Below are positions 16,812 through 25,589 of a stretch of DNA of 51,910 nt, piece after piece. Position numbers and translations under genes: made by a program. The notes below the pieces were generated by a model. It saw only the letters and a program-made list of their open reading frames with translations, had not been told where the DNA came from and did no database searches. This stretch comes from JAYODZ01 sp965662735 (GTDB taxonomy: Bacteria; Pseudomonadota; Alphaproteobacteria; RS24), in the NCBI GenBank assembly GCA_965662735.1, contig CBFIIU010000015.1, positions 1-51,910 of the forward strand, in the 5' to 3' direction. Each line of letters begins with the position of its first letter. Position 1 is the stretch's first letter.

Positions 16812-18278
16812 CTAGTTTTCCAGCATCCGACGCAACAAATCGACATCTTCATCCAGCGCCGGGTCTTCACCCCGTAATTGCTCGATTTTCTTGACCGCAT
16901 GGATCACGGTGGTGTGATCCCGCCCGCCAAATTTCCGACCGATTTCTGGCAGGGATCGCGACGTCAACTGCTTGGAGAGATACATGGCAATCTGGCGGGG
17001 CCGCGCAACCGTGCGGGCGCGACGCGCTGATAGCATGTCACCAATGCGAACGTTAAAATACTCGGCAACCCGACGTTGAATTTCATCGATAGTAACCCGC
17101 CGCTCCGACGCGCGCAGTAGATCGCGCAGCACGTCTTGCGCCACCTCTAATGTGATCGGCTTGCCGACAAAGGACGCATAGGCCACGACCCGATTAAGCG
17201 CCCCCTCAAGTTCACGTACATTAGAGACGATGCGCTGGGCCAGAAATTCTAAAACCCCTTGAGGGATATGGATTTGATCGCCGCGCGCCAGCAAAGTGTC
17301 AGCCTTGCTTTGCAAAATACCCAGACGCAACTCATAATCCGTTGGATGAATATCGGCGACCAATCCCCAGCCTAAGCGCGAGCGAATACGCTCCTCAATG
17401 CCCTCAAGGTCGGAAGGAGAACGATCGGCCGAGATAATCACCTGACGATTATGATCGATCAGGGCATTAAAGGTGTGAAAAAATTCTTCTTGCGTCGAAT
17501 CCTTGCCGGCGATGAATTGAATATCATCGATCATCAGCACATCTACTTCGCGGAATTGCTGCTTAAAGGCCATTGTATCTTTAAACCGCAACGCGCGAAC
17601 AAATTGATACATGAATTTTTCTGCTGAGAGATACAAAATGTTGCGCTCGGGATGATGCGTCCGAATATCCCACGCAATGGCGTGCATCAGATGCGTCTTA
17701 CCTAAACCAACACCCCCATATAGAAACAATGGATTAAAGGTCACCGCACCATCTTCGCTTAACCGCCGCGCGGCGGCATGAGCCAGCTCATTAGATTTCC
17801 CGACAATAAAATTATCAAAGGTAAAGCGCGGATCGAGAGGCGCGCCCATTTCCTGCCGGCGCGGGGCGGGCACAGGCGCCGCCGGTTGTACGCGCCGCTC
17901 AGGGATGGGGGTTAAGCGGCTCGGAGGCGCTTTTTGCACCCGAGTTTGCGGTGTCGGGGGTGTCCACTCGGCTTGCAGATCGATGTCGATCCGCTTGACC
18001 GTGTCATCTTCAACCCGCCAATAATCGAGAATACGGCTTAAATAATGGGCCTCAATCCAACTGCGCACGAAGCGTGTTGGCACTTGCAGGGTGACGCGGC
18101 CACGGGTGCGGCCTTGTACGGAAAGCAGTTTAAACCAGCTATTGAAGGTCGCTTCGCCCAATTCTGCGCGCAAACGCGAACGCACACGATGCCATTGCAT
18201 GTCGAGCTCGCTTTGTCCTTCAGGCGAAGGGCGGGCAGCAGCCATGTCCTCTTCAATGGGTAAATCGTCCTGCTTCAT
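16812..18278 (-). CDS. dnaA: Chromosomal replication initiator DnaA
   Basis: 488 residues from ATG 18278, preceded by GGGGGAAGGA; the frame extends to 18392 inside the rhodanese gene without homology. Domain I has FNSWFKLLSVQG. The AAA+ domain III has Walker A YGGVGLGKTHLMHAI, Walker B VDVLMIDDIQFIAGK and sensor motifs. Domain IV ends with GGRDHTTVIHAVKKI, the DnaA-box recognition signature. It opens the duplex at oriC. The rhodanese gene lies 19 bp upstream on the same strand and is probably co-transcribed. dnaN follows after 166 bp. Confidence 0.97.
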   Translation of the reverse strand: MKQDDLPIEEDMAAARPSPEGQSELDMQWHRVRSRLRAELGEATFNSWFKLLSVQGRTRGRVTLQVPTRFVRSWIEAHYLSRILDYWRVEDDTVKRIDIDLQAEWTPPTPQTRVQKAPPSRLTPIPERRVQPAAPVPAPRRQEMGAPLDPRFTFDNFIVGKSNELAHAAARRLSEDGAVTFNPLFLYGGVGLGKTHLMHAIAWDIRTHHPERNILYLSAEKFMYQFVRALRFKDTMAFKQQFREVDVLMIDDIQFIAGKDSTQEEFFHTFNALIDHNRQVIISADRSPSDLEGIEERIRSRLGWGLVADIHPTDYELRLGILQSKADTLLARGDQIHIPQGVLEFLAQRIVSNVRELEGALNRVVAYASFVGKPITLEVAQDVLRDLLRASERRVTIDEIQRRVAEYFNVRIGDMLSARRARTVARPRQIAMYLSKQLTSRSLPEIGRKFGGRDHTTVIHAVKKIEQLRGEDPALDEDVDLLRRMLEN

Positions 18279-18297
18279 TCCTTCCCCCTCGCAAAAA

Positions 18298-18741
18298 TCA
18301 TTGTTGGCCCCAAGGCAAGCCGGCTTGTTTCCAGCCATTAACGGTTCCCCGATGGCCATGCACATCGAGATCGCCTTCAAAACCACCAGCAATATTATAA
18401 ACAGCGCTGTAGCCGGCGGCGGTCATCGCCTGCGCAGCCGCCATTGAGCGCGCACCAGAACGGCACAGCATGAACAAAACGGTTTCTGTCTCGGGATATT
18501 GTTGCGAAACAAGATCCACAAAACCTGTATTGGGTTTCATTTCAGGAAACACTAACCACTCGACGCACGCTAATTGATTTTCAGCCACGACAGGCAGCCC
18601 AACAAAAGCCCATTCGGGTCGCGTACGGACATCGATGATCTTGGCCGCGTCCACATGCTGAAGCGTTTCATAAGCTGTTTCAGGTGAAACGTGCCCGGCA
18701 AATCCGTCATGTGTCACGTCTAGAATGTCGATCTGCGCCAC
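18298..18741 (-). CDS. Rhodanese-like domain protein
   Basis: A single rhodanese domain of about 147 residues. The active-site Cys lies in FMLCRSGARSMAAAQAM, and a CH2A-like IIDVRTRPEWAFVG precedes it. AGYSAVYNIAGGFEG is the usual closing segment. Such proteins move sulfane sulfur or act in thiol signalling; the acceptor is unknown. GTG 18741 is preferred because AAGAGGG lies eight bases upstream; ATG 18765 in frame has no clear ribosome site. It sits directly upstream of dnaA with a 19-bp gap, whereas in many Alphaproteobacteria rpsT or the origin is the neighbour of dnaA. Confidence 0.88.
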   Translation of the reverse strand: MAQIDILDVTHDGFAGHVSPETAYETLQHVDAAKIIDVRTRPEWAFVGLPVVAENQLACVEWLVFPEMKPNTGFVDLVSQQYPETETVLFMLCRSGARSMAAAQAMTAAGYSAVYNIAGGFEGDLDVHGHRGTVNGWKQAGLPWGQQ

Positions 18742-18840
18742 GGCACATGCCCTCTTATTTATCATTTAAAACCATATCGGAATGATATGACGTGCCCTTA
18801 CGCATTCTCCGCGCCCACCCATGAGACAGACAGGTAACCC

Positions 18841-18866
18841 TCTGAATAATGTAGATATTATTCAGA
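18841..18866. repeat. 10-bp perfect inverted repeat, possible operator
   Basis: TCTGAATAAT (18841-18850) and ATTATTCAGA (18857-18866) are exact complements around the 6-base loop GTAGAT. There is no T-run, so it is unlikely to be a terminator. It lies about 100 bases upstream of the rhodanese-dnaA unit. On the reverse strand a TTCAAA followed after 18 bases by TAATAT overlaps it, which would suit an operator on that promoter. Confidence 0.5.
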
Positions 18867-19111
18867 CAGCACGGCGGCTTTGAACGATCGGCTTATGGCC
18901 TGACTATAGGTTCAACGACCAAAAATATGCAACGGGAAAGAAACGAGAACATGGCATTTTTTAATCGTGCCGCCGAAAAAAAATTTAAAATCTATTCGAT
19001 TCCCGACACTTGTTTCATTGCCGTCCTCAAAAAAAATTTCGAATTTTTATTTCGCTATTTTTATTTTGTGATCTGTTCTCGATTATCGTCTCATCGGGGT
19101 TAAGTCTGTCT

Positions 19112-19132
19112 TCCGACCAGTGTCCGACCAGT
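19112..19132. repeat. Two-copy 10-bp direct repeat near the putative origin
   Basis: TCCGACCAGT occurs at 19112-19121 and again at 19123-19132, separated by one base, giving an 11-bp period close to one helical turn. It lies between the rpsT terminator and the AT-rich block. Direct repeats with this spacing can bind a protein on one face of the helix, but only two copies exist. Confidence 0.6.
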
Positions 19133-19158
19133 ATCGCAAAAGTCATCAACACTGACCC

Positions 19159-19188
19159 AAAAAAAACCCGCATCGGGTGACGCGGGTT
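19159..19188 (-). terminator. Rho-independent terminator of rpsT
   Basis: On the reverse strand AACCCGC (19188-19182) pairs with GCGGGTT (19171-19165) around a 10-base loop and is followed by a run of eight T. It lies about 28 bases past the rpsT stop codon and separates rpsT from the dnaA upstream region. Confidence 0.88.
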
Positions 19189-19215
19189 CGTTTAATCTAC
19201 AAATGGATCAAAAAA

Positions 19216-19479
19216 TTATCCGAGGCTGTTCACCCGTTTCGCCAAGCGCGACACTTTACGCGATGCGGTCTTGCGATTAATTGCGCCTTTTTGCGCCGCA
19301 CGCATTAGCTCAGGTTGAACATTGCGCAGAGCCGTCACGGCCGCATCCTTATCGCCACCCGTTAACGCCTCTTCAACACGCCGCAAGAAGGTGCGGACGC
19401 GGCTGATACGGCTGCGATTACGTGCCGTACGACGCTCAATTTTGCGGACCATTTTCTTGGCAGACTTCGTATTTGCCAT
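19216..19479 (-). CDS. rpsT: 30S ribosomal protein S20
   Basis: 87 residues starting MANTKSAKKMVRKIE, the invariant S20 N-terminus; the TTG codon just before the ATG is not needed. The protein is lysine- and arginine-rich with RRTARNRSRISRVRTFLRR, KGAINRKTASRKVSRL and the helical hairpin expected of S20. It binds the 5' domain of 16S rRNA. A terminator follows closely, so it is transcribed apart from dnaA. rpsT beside dnaA is a common alphaproteobacterial arrangement. Confidence 0.97.
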   Translation of the reverse strand: MANTKSAKKMVRKIERRTARNRSRISRVRTFLRRVEEALTGGDKDAAVTALRNVQPELMRAAQKGAINRKTASRKVSRLAKRVNSLG

Positions 19480-19696
19480 CAATTTAACCTATCAATTCAA
19501 CTATCTGTGATGTGCCCGCGCATTCACACACGACCGAGCACCCAATGTTCATTTAATACACAGTCCTCGGGTTGCTGGGTTGGACACCTCATCTTTACCG
19601 ACCATCTGCGATGCCATAAAGATGAGATTTCCTGAAGAAACCCAAGGAAACTCGGGCGGTTATAGGCGCCACAGCCTAAGGCGTCAACCGATATTT

Positions 19697-20473
19697 CTAC
19701 CGATCAGAAAATTTGGGAGCCCGCTTTTCAATGAACGCCGCCATTCCCTCTTTTTGATCCTCAAAGGCGAATAGCGAATGAAAGACGCGTCGCTCGAAGC
19801 GCACGCCCTCGGAGAGGGTTGTTTCATAGCTTCGATTAACGCATTCTTTGGCGATCATAACCGAAGGCAATGATTTCTCTGCAATTTTTGTAGCCGTCGC
19901 AATCGCCTCATCCAATAATTTATCGGCCTCAATAACCCGACTGACCAAGCCGCAGCGTTCGGCCTCATCGGCCGACATCATGCGCCCCGTCAAGCACATT
20001 TCCATGGCTTTCGACTTACCGACAAAGCGCGTCAGGCGTTGAGTGCCACCCGATCCAGGGATGACGCCCAAATTAATTTCGGGCTGACCAAATTTTGCCG
20101 TATCAGCCGCCAAAATAAAGTCGCACATCATCGCAAGCTCGCACCCACCCCCAAGCGCATAGCCAGCAACGGCGGCGATTACAGGTTTGCGTGTTCGCGA
20201 CACGGCTTCCCAATTGGCGGTGATAAAATCCTCGGTCATCACATCAATATAGTTTTTCGACTGCATTTCCTTAATGTCAGCACCCGCCGCGAAGGCTTTG
20301 TCTGATCCGGTCAAAACCATACATCCGATCGCCGGGTCTTCCTCAAACCGAGCGACCGCATGGGTCAGCTCATCCATCAGCGCGCCGCATAAAGCATTGA
20401 GGGCTTGAGGCCGATGCAAGGTGATCAGGCCAACATGGCCACGCGTTTCGACAAGAATATTTTCGTATTTCAT
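19697..20473 (-). CDS. Enoyl-CoA hydratase
   Basis: 258 residues of the crotonase family. The oxyanion-hole segments are AFAAGADIKEM and AGYALGGGCELAMMCD. The two catalytic Glu of true hydratases are present, in FGQPEINLGVIPG and KAMEMCLTG. The match to mitochondrial-type short-chain enoyl-CoA hydratase is good along its length, so it likely hydrates 2-enoyl-CoA in beta-oxidation. It lies between rpsT and mutM, its conserved place near dnaA in Alphaproteobacteria, with no metabolic partner adjacent. A GGAGCCC precedes the ATG. A 217-bp spacer separates it from rpsT, where I see no further gene. Confidence 0.93.
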   Translation of the reverse strand: MKYENILVETRGHVGLITLHRPQALNALCGALMDELTHAVARFEEDPAIGCMVLTGSDKAFAAGADIKEMQSKNYIDVMTEDFITANWEAVSRTRKPVIAAVAGYALGGGCELAMMCDFILAADTAKFGQPEINLGVIPGSGGTQRLTRFVGKSKAMEMCLTGRMMSADEAERCGLVSRVIEADKLLDEAIATATKIAEKSLPSVMIAKECVNRSYETTLSEGVRFERRVFHSLFAFEDQKEGMAAFIEKRAPKFSDR

Positions 20474-20516
20474 TCAGGGCTCCTTTTGTCACCCGTTAAC
20501 CGGGCGCCACACTGTG

Positions 20517-20906
20517 TTACTCGCGTGAAATAGCTAAAGGTGTCAAGGTGAAGATAATGCGATCATCTGCAAAATGAATATCCAATTGCTCGGCGGCACG
20601 CTCAAACCGCAAGCCATCCGCGGCGCGGTTCCACCCTAAATTGGGCAAGCTCGTCGTATAGAATTTCTGAATGTCGGCGACATCGAGCGTGGTCGGACGC
20701 TGGGCAACCGCGGTAACAATTCGGCCTTCGGTCGTATCAAAAAAAGATCCATCATCGACCAGCTCAACAACGCCCTCAGGCAAAGGAATATCGGGCGCAT
20801 TTTGCAAGCTGTCGCCCAGCGCGGCCGCACTCACATTTAAGATCGCCACGCAAAAGAGGCATCTGATCAGCTGCGACATAAAATCTAACGATAAGGGCTT
20901 AAGCAT
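20517..20906 (-). CDS. Small secreted protein of unknown function
   Basis: About 129 residues from ATG 20906 (GAGGAT eight bases upstream); the longer frame to 21050 overlaps mutM and lacks support. The N-terminus has a hydrophobic stretch, LIRCLFCVAILNVSAAALG, that looks like a signal peptide. The mature part has PLPEGVVELVDDGSFFDTTEGRI, then DIQKFYTTSLPNLGWN and RFERAAEQLDI, a shape reminiscent of small periplasmic proteins in which a helix is followed by a beta sheet. I do not recognise the family with certainty. It lies between mutM and the enoyl-CoA hydratase on the same strand, and similar small proteins often occupy this site in relatives. Confidence 0.7.
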   Translation of the reverse strand: MLKPLSLDFMSQLIRCLFCVAILNVSAAALGDSLQNAPDIPLPEGVVELVDDGSFFDTTEGRIVTAVAQRPTTLDVADIQKFYTTSLPNLGWNRAADGLRFERAAEQLDIHFADDRIIFTLTPLAISRE

Positions 20907-20962
20907 TTGGTTTATCCTCGGCAACGCCGTTTTAGCCTGCTCCGGGCTGGGCAGCGACGCGT

Positions 20963-21844
20963 CTAGCGCTGGCAGTGAGGGCAAAAAAATGTGGATCGGC
21001 CCGACTGCACTATTCTTTGCACTATACCCGTACAATCCGATTGCAAACAAGGGGCGCCGGCACGGTCGTAAACGGCGAAGCGATGCTGAAAATAGCCGAG
21101 CGCGCCATCGCTGTGACGGAAATCTCTCAAGGTCGAGCCCCCGGCCGCGATGGCCTCGGCAATGACATCTTGGATGGCGGGTATCAGCCGCGCGACGCGC
21201 ACGGGGCCCAACCGATTGGCTTTACGTCGTGGCGAAATGCCAGCTCGAAACAAGGCTTCGCACACGTAAATATTTCCCAATCCGGCAATCACCTCTTGGT
21301 TTAAAAGAGCCGATTTAATGGGGAGCCCGCGTTGGCTGAGGCGGGGATAAAAATCTTCAAAAGTAAGATGCGCATCTGGTTCAGGCCCCATGCGCGCAAA
21401 AGCCGGATAGGGTGTGTCGGCCGGGAACAGATCCATATACCCAAAGCGGCGCGGATCGGCATAATGAATATATGTGCCGTCATCCAATTGCATCTGAACA
21501 TGAACATGCTTGGCAACGGCCTCACTTTGGGCTTGAGCATAGAAATGAGCGTCCAAAGCCGGTGCCGGGCCATCACCGCCTGGTCGGATCTCGAACCGGC
21601 CGGTCATTCCCAAATGCGACAGCCATATCGCCTCGTCGCCGCCAGCTTCCTCAACATGGATGAGTAAATATTTCGCCCGTCTCGACACCTGCTGAATGCG
21701 CGCACCGGAGAGGCGGTCCTTAAAATGCTGAGGAAAGGGAAAGCGTAAATCTGGCCGGTTGAGGGTTAGGTCACGAATAATACGCCCTGTCATATGCGGC
21801 GCCAGCCCGCGACGCACGGTCTCAACCTCAGGAAGCTCTGGCAT
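20963..21844 (-). CDS. mutM: Formamidopyrimidine-DNA glycosylase (MutM/Fpg)
   Basis: 293 residues. It begins PELPEVETVRRGL after the start Met, so Pro becomes the catalytic N-terminus, with the adjacent Glu as general acid. KYLLIHVEEAGG holds the beta-sheet lysine; LLNQEVIAGLGNIYVCEALF is the helix-two-turn-helix. The C-terminal zinc finger is CLQSDC with CPHC in RSTFFCPHCQR, and its first pair has the four-residue spacing common in Alphaproteobacteria. It excises 8-oxoguanine and ring-opened purines and nicks the site. It is divergent from ubiE across an 83-bp spacer. Confidence 0.96.
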   Translation of the reverse strand: MPELPEVETVRRGLAPHMTGRIIRDLTLNRPDLRFPFPQHFKDRLSGARIQQVSRRAKYLLIHVEEAGGDEAIWLSHLGMTGRFEIRPGGDGPAPALDAHFYAQAQSEAVAKHVHVQMQLDDGTYIHYADPRRFGYMDLFPADTPYPAFARMGPEPDAHLTFEDFYPRLSQRGLPIKSALLNQEVIAGLGNIYVCEALFRAGISPRRKANRLGPVRVARLIPAIQDVIAEAIAAGGSTLRDFRHSDGALGYFQHRFAVYDRAGAPCLQSDCTGIVQRIVQSGRSTFFCPHCQR

Positions 21845-21927
21845 GTTCGCACCGAATGATCATGCGCGCTATTATGCCGTGGGTGCGAGCCGAGGTAAAA
21901 TCATAACGCTGTGAAGTTCTAGTTTTT

Positions 21928-22725
21928 ATGAATAATTTCGGTTATCGTCGCGCCATGACGCAAGAAGATCCAACAACCTCCTTTGGTTTCAGCCAAATCC
22001 CCGCCTCGCAAAAGGCCGCGCGCGTGCGCGATGTTTTTGATCGCGTCGCCTCGCGCTATGACATTATGAATGACGTGATGTCCGGGGGGCTGCATCGTGT
22101 GTGGAAGCAACACATGATCCGACGCTTGCCGCTGCATCATATATCGCGCCCATTAACGATGATCGATATGGCGGGGGGTACGGGCGATATCAGTTTTCGC
22201 GCCCTGAACACGCGCGCCGGACGGGCGGGCCAATTAAACGTCCAGCTTATGGATATTAATCACGAAATGCTGTGTGTGGGCCAGCAACGCGCGACGGCGC
22301 TGGGCCATTCGATCGACGTGGTTGAGGCAAGTGCAGAGCATATTCCCTGTGCCGATCAATCCGTGGATATTTTCACCATTGCCTTTGGTATTCGCAATGT
22401 GACCGACCGCGCGCAAGCGCTGCGCGAAGCCTATCGGGTGTTGCGTCCTGGTGGGATTTTTGCGTGTCTCGAATTTTCGCACATCCCAAACGAGATGATA
22501 GCGGGGCTGTATGATAAATACTCATTCTCGCTCATCCCGCCGATCGGTCGCATGATCACCGGCAGCGCCGCGCCCTATCAATATTTGGTCGAAAGCATTC
22601 GTATGTTCCCCACCGCCGAAGCCTTTACAAGCGAAATTGAGACCGCTGGCTTTGCGCGCGTGCGCGCCGAACGGTTAAGCGCGGGCATTGTCGCCCTGCA
22701 TCTCGGCTGGCGGATCGCGTCGTGA
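21928..22725 (+). CDS. ubiE: Ubiquinone/menaquinone C-methyltransferase UbiE
   Basis: 265 residues, a class I SAM-dependent methyltransferase of ubiquinone synthesis. It has the family start segment ASRYDIMNDVMSGGLHRVWK, the SAM loop IDMAGGTGDISFR and the signature FTIAFGIRNVTDR, then REAYRVLRPGGIFACLEFS. ATG 21928 is used; ATG 21955 is a close alternative, and neither has a strong ribosome site. The stop codon overlaps the GTG start of ubiB by four bases, so the two are translationally coupled. Confidence 0.96.
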   Translation: MNNFGYRRAMTQEDPTTSFGFSQIPASQKAARVRDVFDRVASRYDIMNDVMSGGLHRVWKQHMIRRLPLHHISRPLTMIDMAGGTGDISFRALNTRAGRAGQLNVQLMDINHEMLCVGQQRATALGHSIDVVEASAEHIPCADQSVDIFTIAFGIRNVTDRAQALREAYRVLRPGGIFACLEFSHIPNEMIAGLYDKYSFSLIPPIGRMITGSAAPYQYLVESIRMFPTAEAFTSEIETAGFARVRAERLSAGIVALHLGWRIAS

Positions 22726-24245
22726 TCTCGAGCTTCAGGGGCACACTGCGCCTGATGCGCATGGCGCGCCTTTTGCTCGCGCAAGACGCGCTGTTACCCG
22801 ATCAATTTTTACGCAACGGCTCATGGGTTTTGCGGGCCGGTCGGCGCGTCTTTACCTTTGGCGTCAAACGCTTAGAAGGCGATAACCGGTCGCGAATTTT
22901 ATCTGACCGCATCGCCAAGCTGGGGCCGACCTATATTAAATTAGGCCAGTTTCTCGCCACTCGTCCGGATGTGATTGGCGCAGCGATGGCGCGGGATTTG
23001 CGTCATTTGCAAGACAAGATGCCGCCCTTTGAACAAGTCAAAGCCGAGGCGATGTTGGCGCAAGATATTCCGCAGGCCCGCAGCATTATTGCAGAATTAG
23101 GCCCGCCCATTGCAGCGGCCTCGATTGCCCAGGTCCATCGGGCGAGGGATGCGCGGCACCCTGAAAATTATTTGGCTGTGAAATTATTGCGTCCTGAGGT
23201 CGAACAGGTGATCGCCGGCGAGATCCGCGCGCTGACACAAATGGCCCATTTACTCGAAAAATTTTTTCCAGCGAGCCGGCGTCTGCGTCCGGTAGCCAGC
23301 ATAGAAACACTGGCGCGCTCAATGGCGCTTGAGACTGACTTGCGACTGGAGGCCGCCGCGCTCGCCCAATTGCATGAGAACACAAAAAATGATCACCACT
23401 TTGTAGTGCCTCGGGTCATTTGGGAAGCCACCAGCAAACGTGTGCTGACCATGGAATGGATGGAGGGCATTCCAGCCAGCCAAATTGAGGATTTGCAGAA
23501 AGCCGGCCATGACATGGCGCAGCTGGCCACTCACCTCATTCAAAGTTTTTTGCAACAATCGCTGCGGGATGGATTTTTCCATGCCGATCTCCATCAAGGC
23601 AATTTACTCGTACGCGAGGACGGGGTTTTAATCGGAATTGATTTGGGGATTAACGGCCGATTGGACGGCGATAGCCGCCGGTTCCTCGCGGAAATTCTGA
23701 TGGGCTTTATTGAGCGCGACTATGATCGCGTGGCGCAGGTGCATTTTGATGCGGGTTATGTTCCCGCCCATTACAGCCTTGGTGAATTTTCTCAAGCTCT
23801 GCGGTCGATCGGCGAACCCATTCGCGATCAGAACGCCGAAAATATTTCGATGGCGCACCTGCTCGCCCAGCTTTTTGACGTAACGGCCCAGTTTTCCATG
23901 GAAACCCAACCGCAACTTTTGCTGTTGCAAAAAACAATGGTCACCGTCGAGGGTGTTGCCCGAAGTTTTGACCCACAACTCAATATTTGGGATGCAGCAC
24001 ACCCCATTGTCTCTCACTGGCTGCGCAGCCAAGTGGGGCCACAGGCCCAGTTTCGTCGACTACGCCACGACCTTGAGAGCGCCCATCGCAGCCTTCGACA
24101 ATTGCCGCAAACGCTTTTGGCTCTCGAAGCGGCCGCGCAACATTGGCAAAAGCCCCCTCAAGCTGACAGACTGGCGCGCATCCTAGCTGTCATCGGCCTG
24201 TTCGGCCTTGGCGGGTTGGCGGCGCTTATTTGGTTGGGTGTTTAA
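22722..24245 (+). CDS. ubiB: Ubiquinone biosynthesis kinase-like protein UbiB
   Basis: 507 residues of the atypical ADCK/UbiB kinase family needed for ubiquinone synthesis. The KxGQ region GPTYIKLGQFLATRPDVIG, the Ala-rich loop PIAAASIAQVHRA, the catalytic loop FHADLHQGNLLV and the metal-binding IGIDLGING are all present. The C-terminus has a hydrophobic segment, ILAVIGLFGLGGLAALIW, that anchors it to the membrane. It starts at GTG 22722, overlapping the ubiE stop. The following 105 bases to coaBC are very AT-rich and hold no gene. Confidence 0.95.
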   Translation: MISSFRGTLRLMRMARLLLAQDALLPDQFLRNGSWVLRAGRRVFTFGVKRLEGDNRSRILSDRIAKLGPTYIKLGQFLATRPDVIGAAMARDLRHLQDKMPPFEQVKAEAMLAQDIPQARSIIAELGPPIAAASIAQVHRARDARHPENYLAVKLLRPEVEQVIAGEIRALTQMAHLLEKFFPASRRLRPVASIETLARSMALETDLRLEAAALAQLHENTKNDHHFVVPRVIWEATSKRVLTMEWMEGIPASQIEDLQKAGHDMAQLATHLIQSFLQQSLRDGFFHADLHQGNLLVREDGVLIGIDLGINGRLDGDSRRFLAEILMGFIERDYDRVAQVHFDAGYVPAHYSLGEFSQALRSIGEPIRDQNAENISMAHLLAQLFDVTAQFSMETQPQLLLLQKTMVTVEGVARSFDPQLNIWDAAHPIVSHWLRSQVGPQAQFRRLRHDLESAHRSLRQLPQTLLALEAAAQHWQKPPQADRLARILAVIGLFGLGGLAALIWLGV

Positions 24246-24350
24246 GCCGATTATACACTATATTTTTGGTATATATTGGTATTTCCATAAACTATATGAT
24301 AAACCCATAAGATCACTCGGTGCGTTAGCGCGCGCCGTGAAATAAGGGTC

Positions 24351-25586
24351 ATGGCAGAAATGGAACCAGCACGGATCTTGCTCATTATTGGCGGCGGCAT
24401 TGCCGCTTTTAAAGCCCCCGAACTCGTGCGCCATTTGCGGCGTCAGAATTTTGCGGTGCGATGCATCCTAACCGCTGGTGGGGCGCAATTTGTGTCGCCC
24501 TTAACACTGGCCAGCGTGTCCGGCGATCAGGTGTATGAAAATCTGTTCGACCTCACCGATGAAGCCGATATGGGCCACATTCAATTATCGCGCGATGCGG
24601 ATATGATTTTAGTGGCGCCCGCCACCGCCGATCTGATCGCCAAAATGGCGCAAGGCATTGCCAATGACTTGGCGAGCACAACACTTCTCGCGACCGATAA
24701 ACCCGTGGCCATCGCCCCGGCGATGAATGTACGCATGTGGCACCACCCCGCCACCCAACGCAATCTCGCGCAATTACAAAAAGATGGCATTCATATTATT
24801 GGCCCCGATGAAGGGGACATGGCGTGCGGGGAATATGGCTTGGGCCGCATGCGCGAACCCGATGACATTGTGCGCGACCTCATGGCGCTTCAGCAGGGGA
24901 CAGCCTGTGAGCCCGTTACCAGGCCTCTTTTCGGACGCCATGCTTTGGTGACCGCGGGGCCAACCCATGAACCGCTTGACCCGGTTCGGTATATCGCCAA
25001 TCGATCTTCCGGCAAACAAGGCTATGCCATTGCGGCGGCGCTTGCGCAGGCCGGCGCGCGGGTCACCTTGGTCAGCGGCCCCACCCAGCTCGCTGTGCCC
25101 AAAAACGTAGAGCGCATATCGGTTGAAACAGCCCGCGACATGCAGGCCGCCGTCCACGCGCATTTACCAGCCGATATTGCAATTATGACCGCCGCGGTGG
25201 CCGATTGGCGCCCTGAAAAAATTGCTGATCAAAAGATCAAAAAAAACAAAGAAGGGCAGGCCCCTCACATCGCGCTTATTGTTAATCCTGATATCCTTGC
25301 CGAGCTATGCCAGCATGCGAAACGCCCCCAATTGGTGATTGGTTTTGCTGCGGAGACGGAAAATGTGGAAGCGCATGCCGCCGAAAAATTTGCCCGAAAA
25401 GGGTGCGATTGGCTGGTGGCCAATAATGTTTCACCTGAAACCGGCGTGATGGGCGGCGACCATAATCAAGTCACTTTATTTACGCAAACGAGCCGAGATA
25501 CTTGGCCGCCCCAGACAAAAGCTGACGTCGCGTCGGTCTTAGTCGAACGTATTTGCGATGTGTTCGGAACAAAATCGAGGAGCTGA
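24351..25586 (+). CDS. coaBC: Bifunctional phosphopantothenoylcysteine decarboxylase / phosphopantothenate-cysteine ligase
   Basis: 411 residues, two steps of coenzyme A synthesis. The flavin-dependent CoaC half has GGGIAAFKAPELVRHL, the active-site His in DMGHIQLSRDADM, PAMNVRMW, and the catalytic Cys in MACGEYGLGRM. The CoaB half has VTAGPTHEPLDPVRYI, SGKQGYAIA, the conserved AVADWRPE and the lysine KIKKNK. It is the first gene of a tightly spaced series; dut begins four bases after its stop. Confidence 0.96.
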   Translation: MAEMEPARILLIIGGGIAAFKAPELVRHLRRQNFAVRCILTAGGAQFVSPLTLASVSGDQVYENLFDLTDEADMGHIQLSRDADMILVAPATADLIAKMAQGIANDLASTTLLATDKPVAIAPAMNVRMWHHPATQRNLAQLQKDGIHIIGPDEGDMACGEYGLGRMREPDDIVRDLMALQQGTACEPVTRPLFGRHALVTAGPTHEPLDPVRYIANRSSGKQGYAIAAALAQAGARVTLVSGPTQLAVPKNVERISVETARDMQAAVHAHLPADIAIMTAAVADWRPEKIADQKIKKNKEGQAPHIALIVNPDILAELCQHAKRPQLVIGFAAETENVEAHAAEKFARKGCDWLVANNVSPETGVMGGDHNQVTLFTQTSRDTWPPQTKADVASVLVERICDVFGTKSRS

Positions 25587-25589
25587 GCC

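Larger units (their letters stand above)
18766..19158. other. Non-coding region upstream of dnaA; weak oriC candidate
   Basis: About 390 bases without a gene, between the rhodanese-dnaA unit and the rpsT terminator. It is AT-rich, especially 18949-19075, with several runs of A or T that could serve as an unwinding element. It carries a perfect 10-bp inverted repeat (18841-18866), a 10-bp direct repeat (19112-19132) and one GATTC (CcrM-type GANTC) site. I found no exact DnaA box (TTATCCACA); the best matches, near 18850-18858 and 19143-19151, are 7 of 9. Origins lie beside dnaA in many bacteria, but in others they are elsewhere, so this is tentative. Confidence 0.35.
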
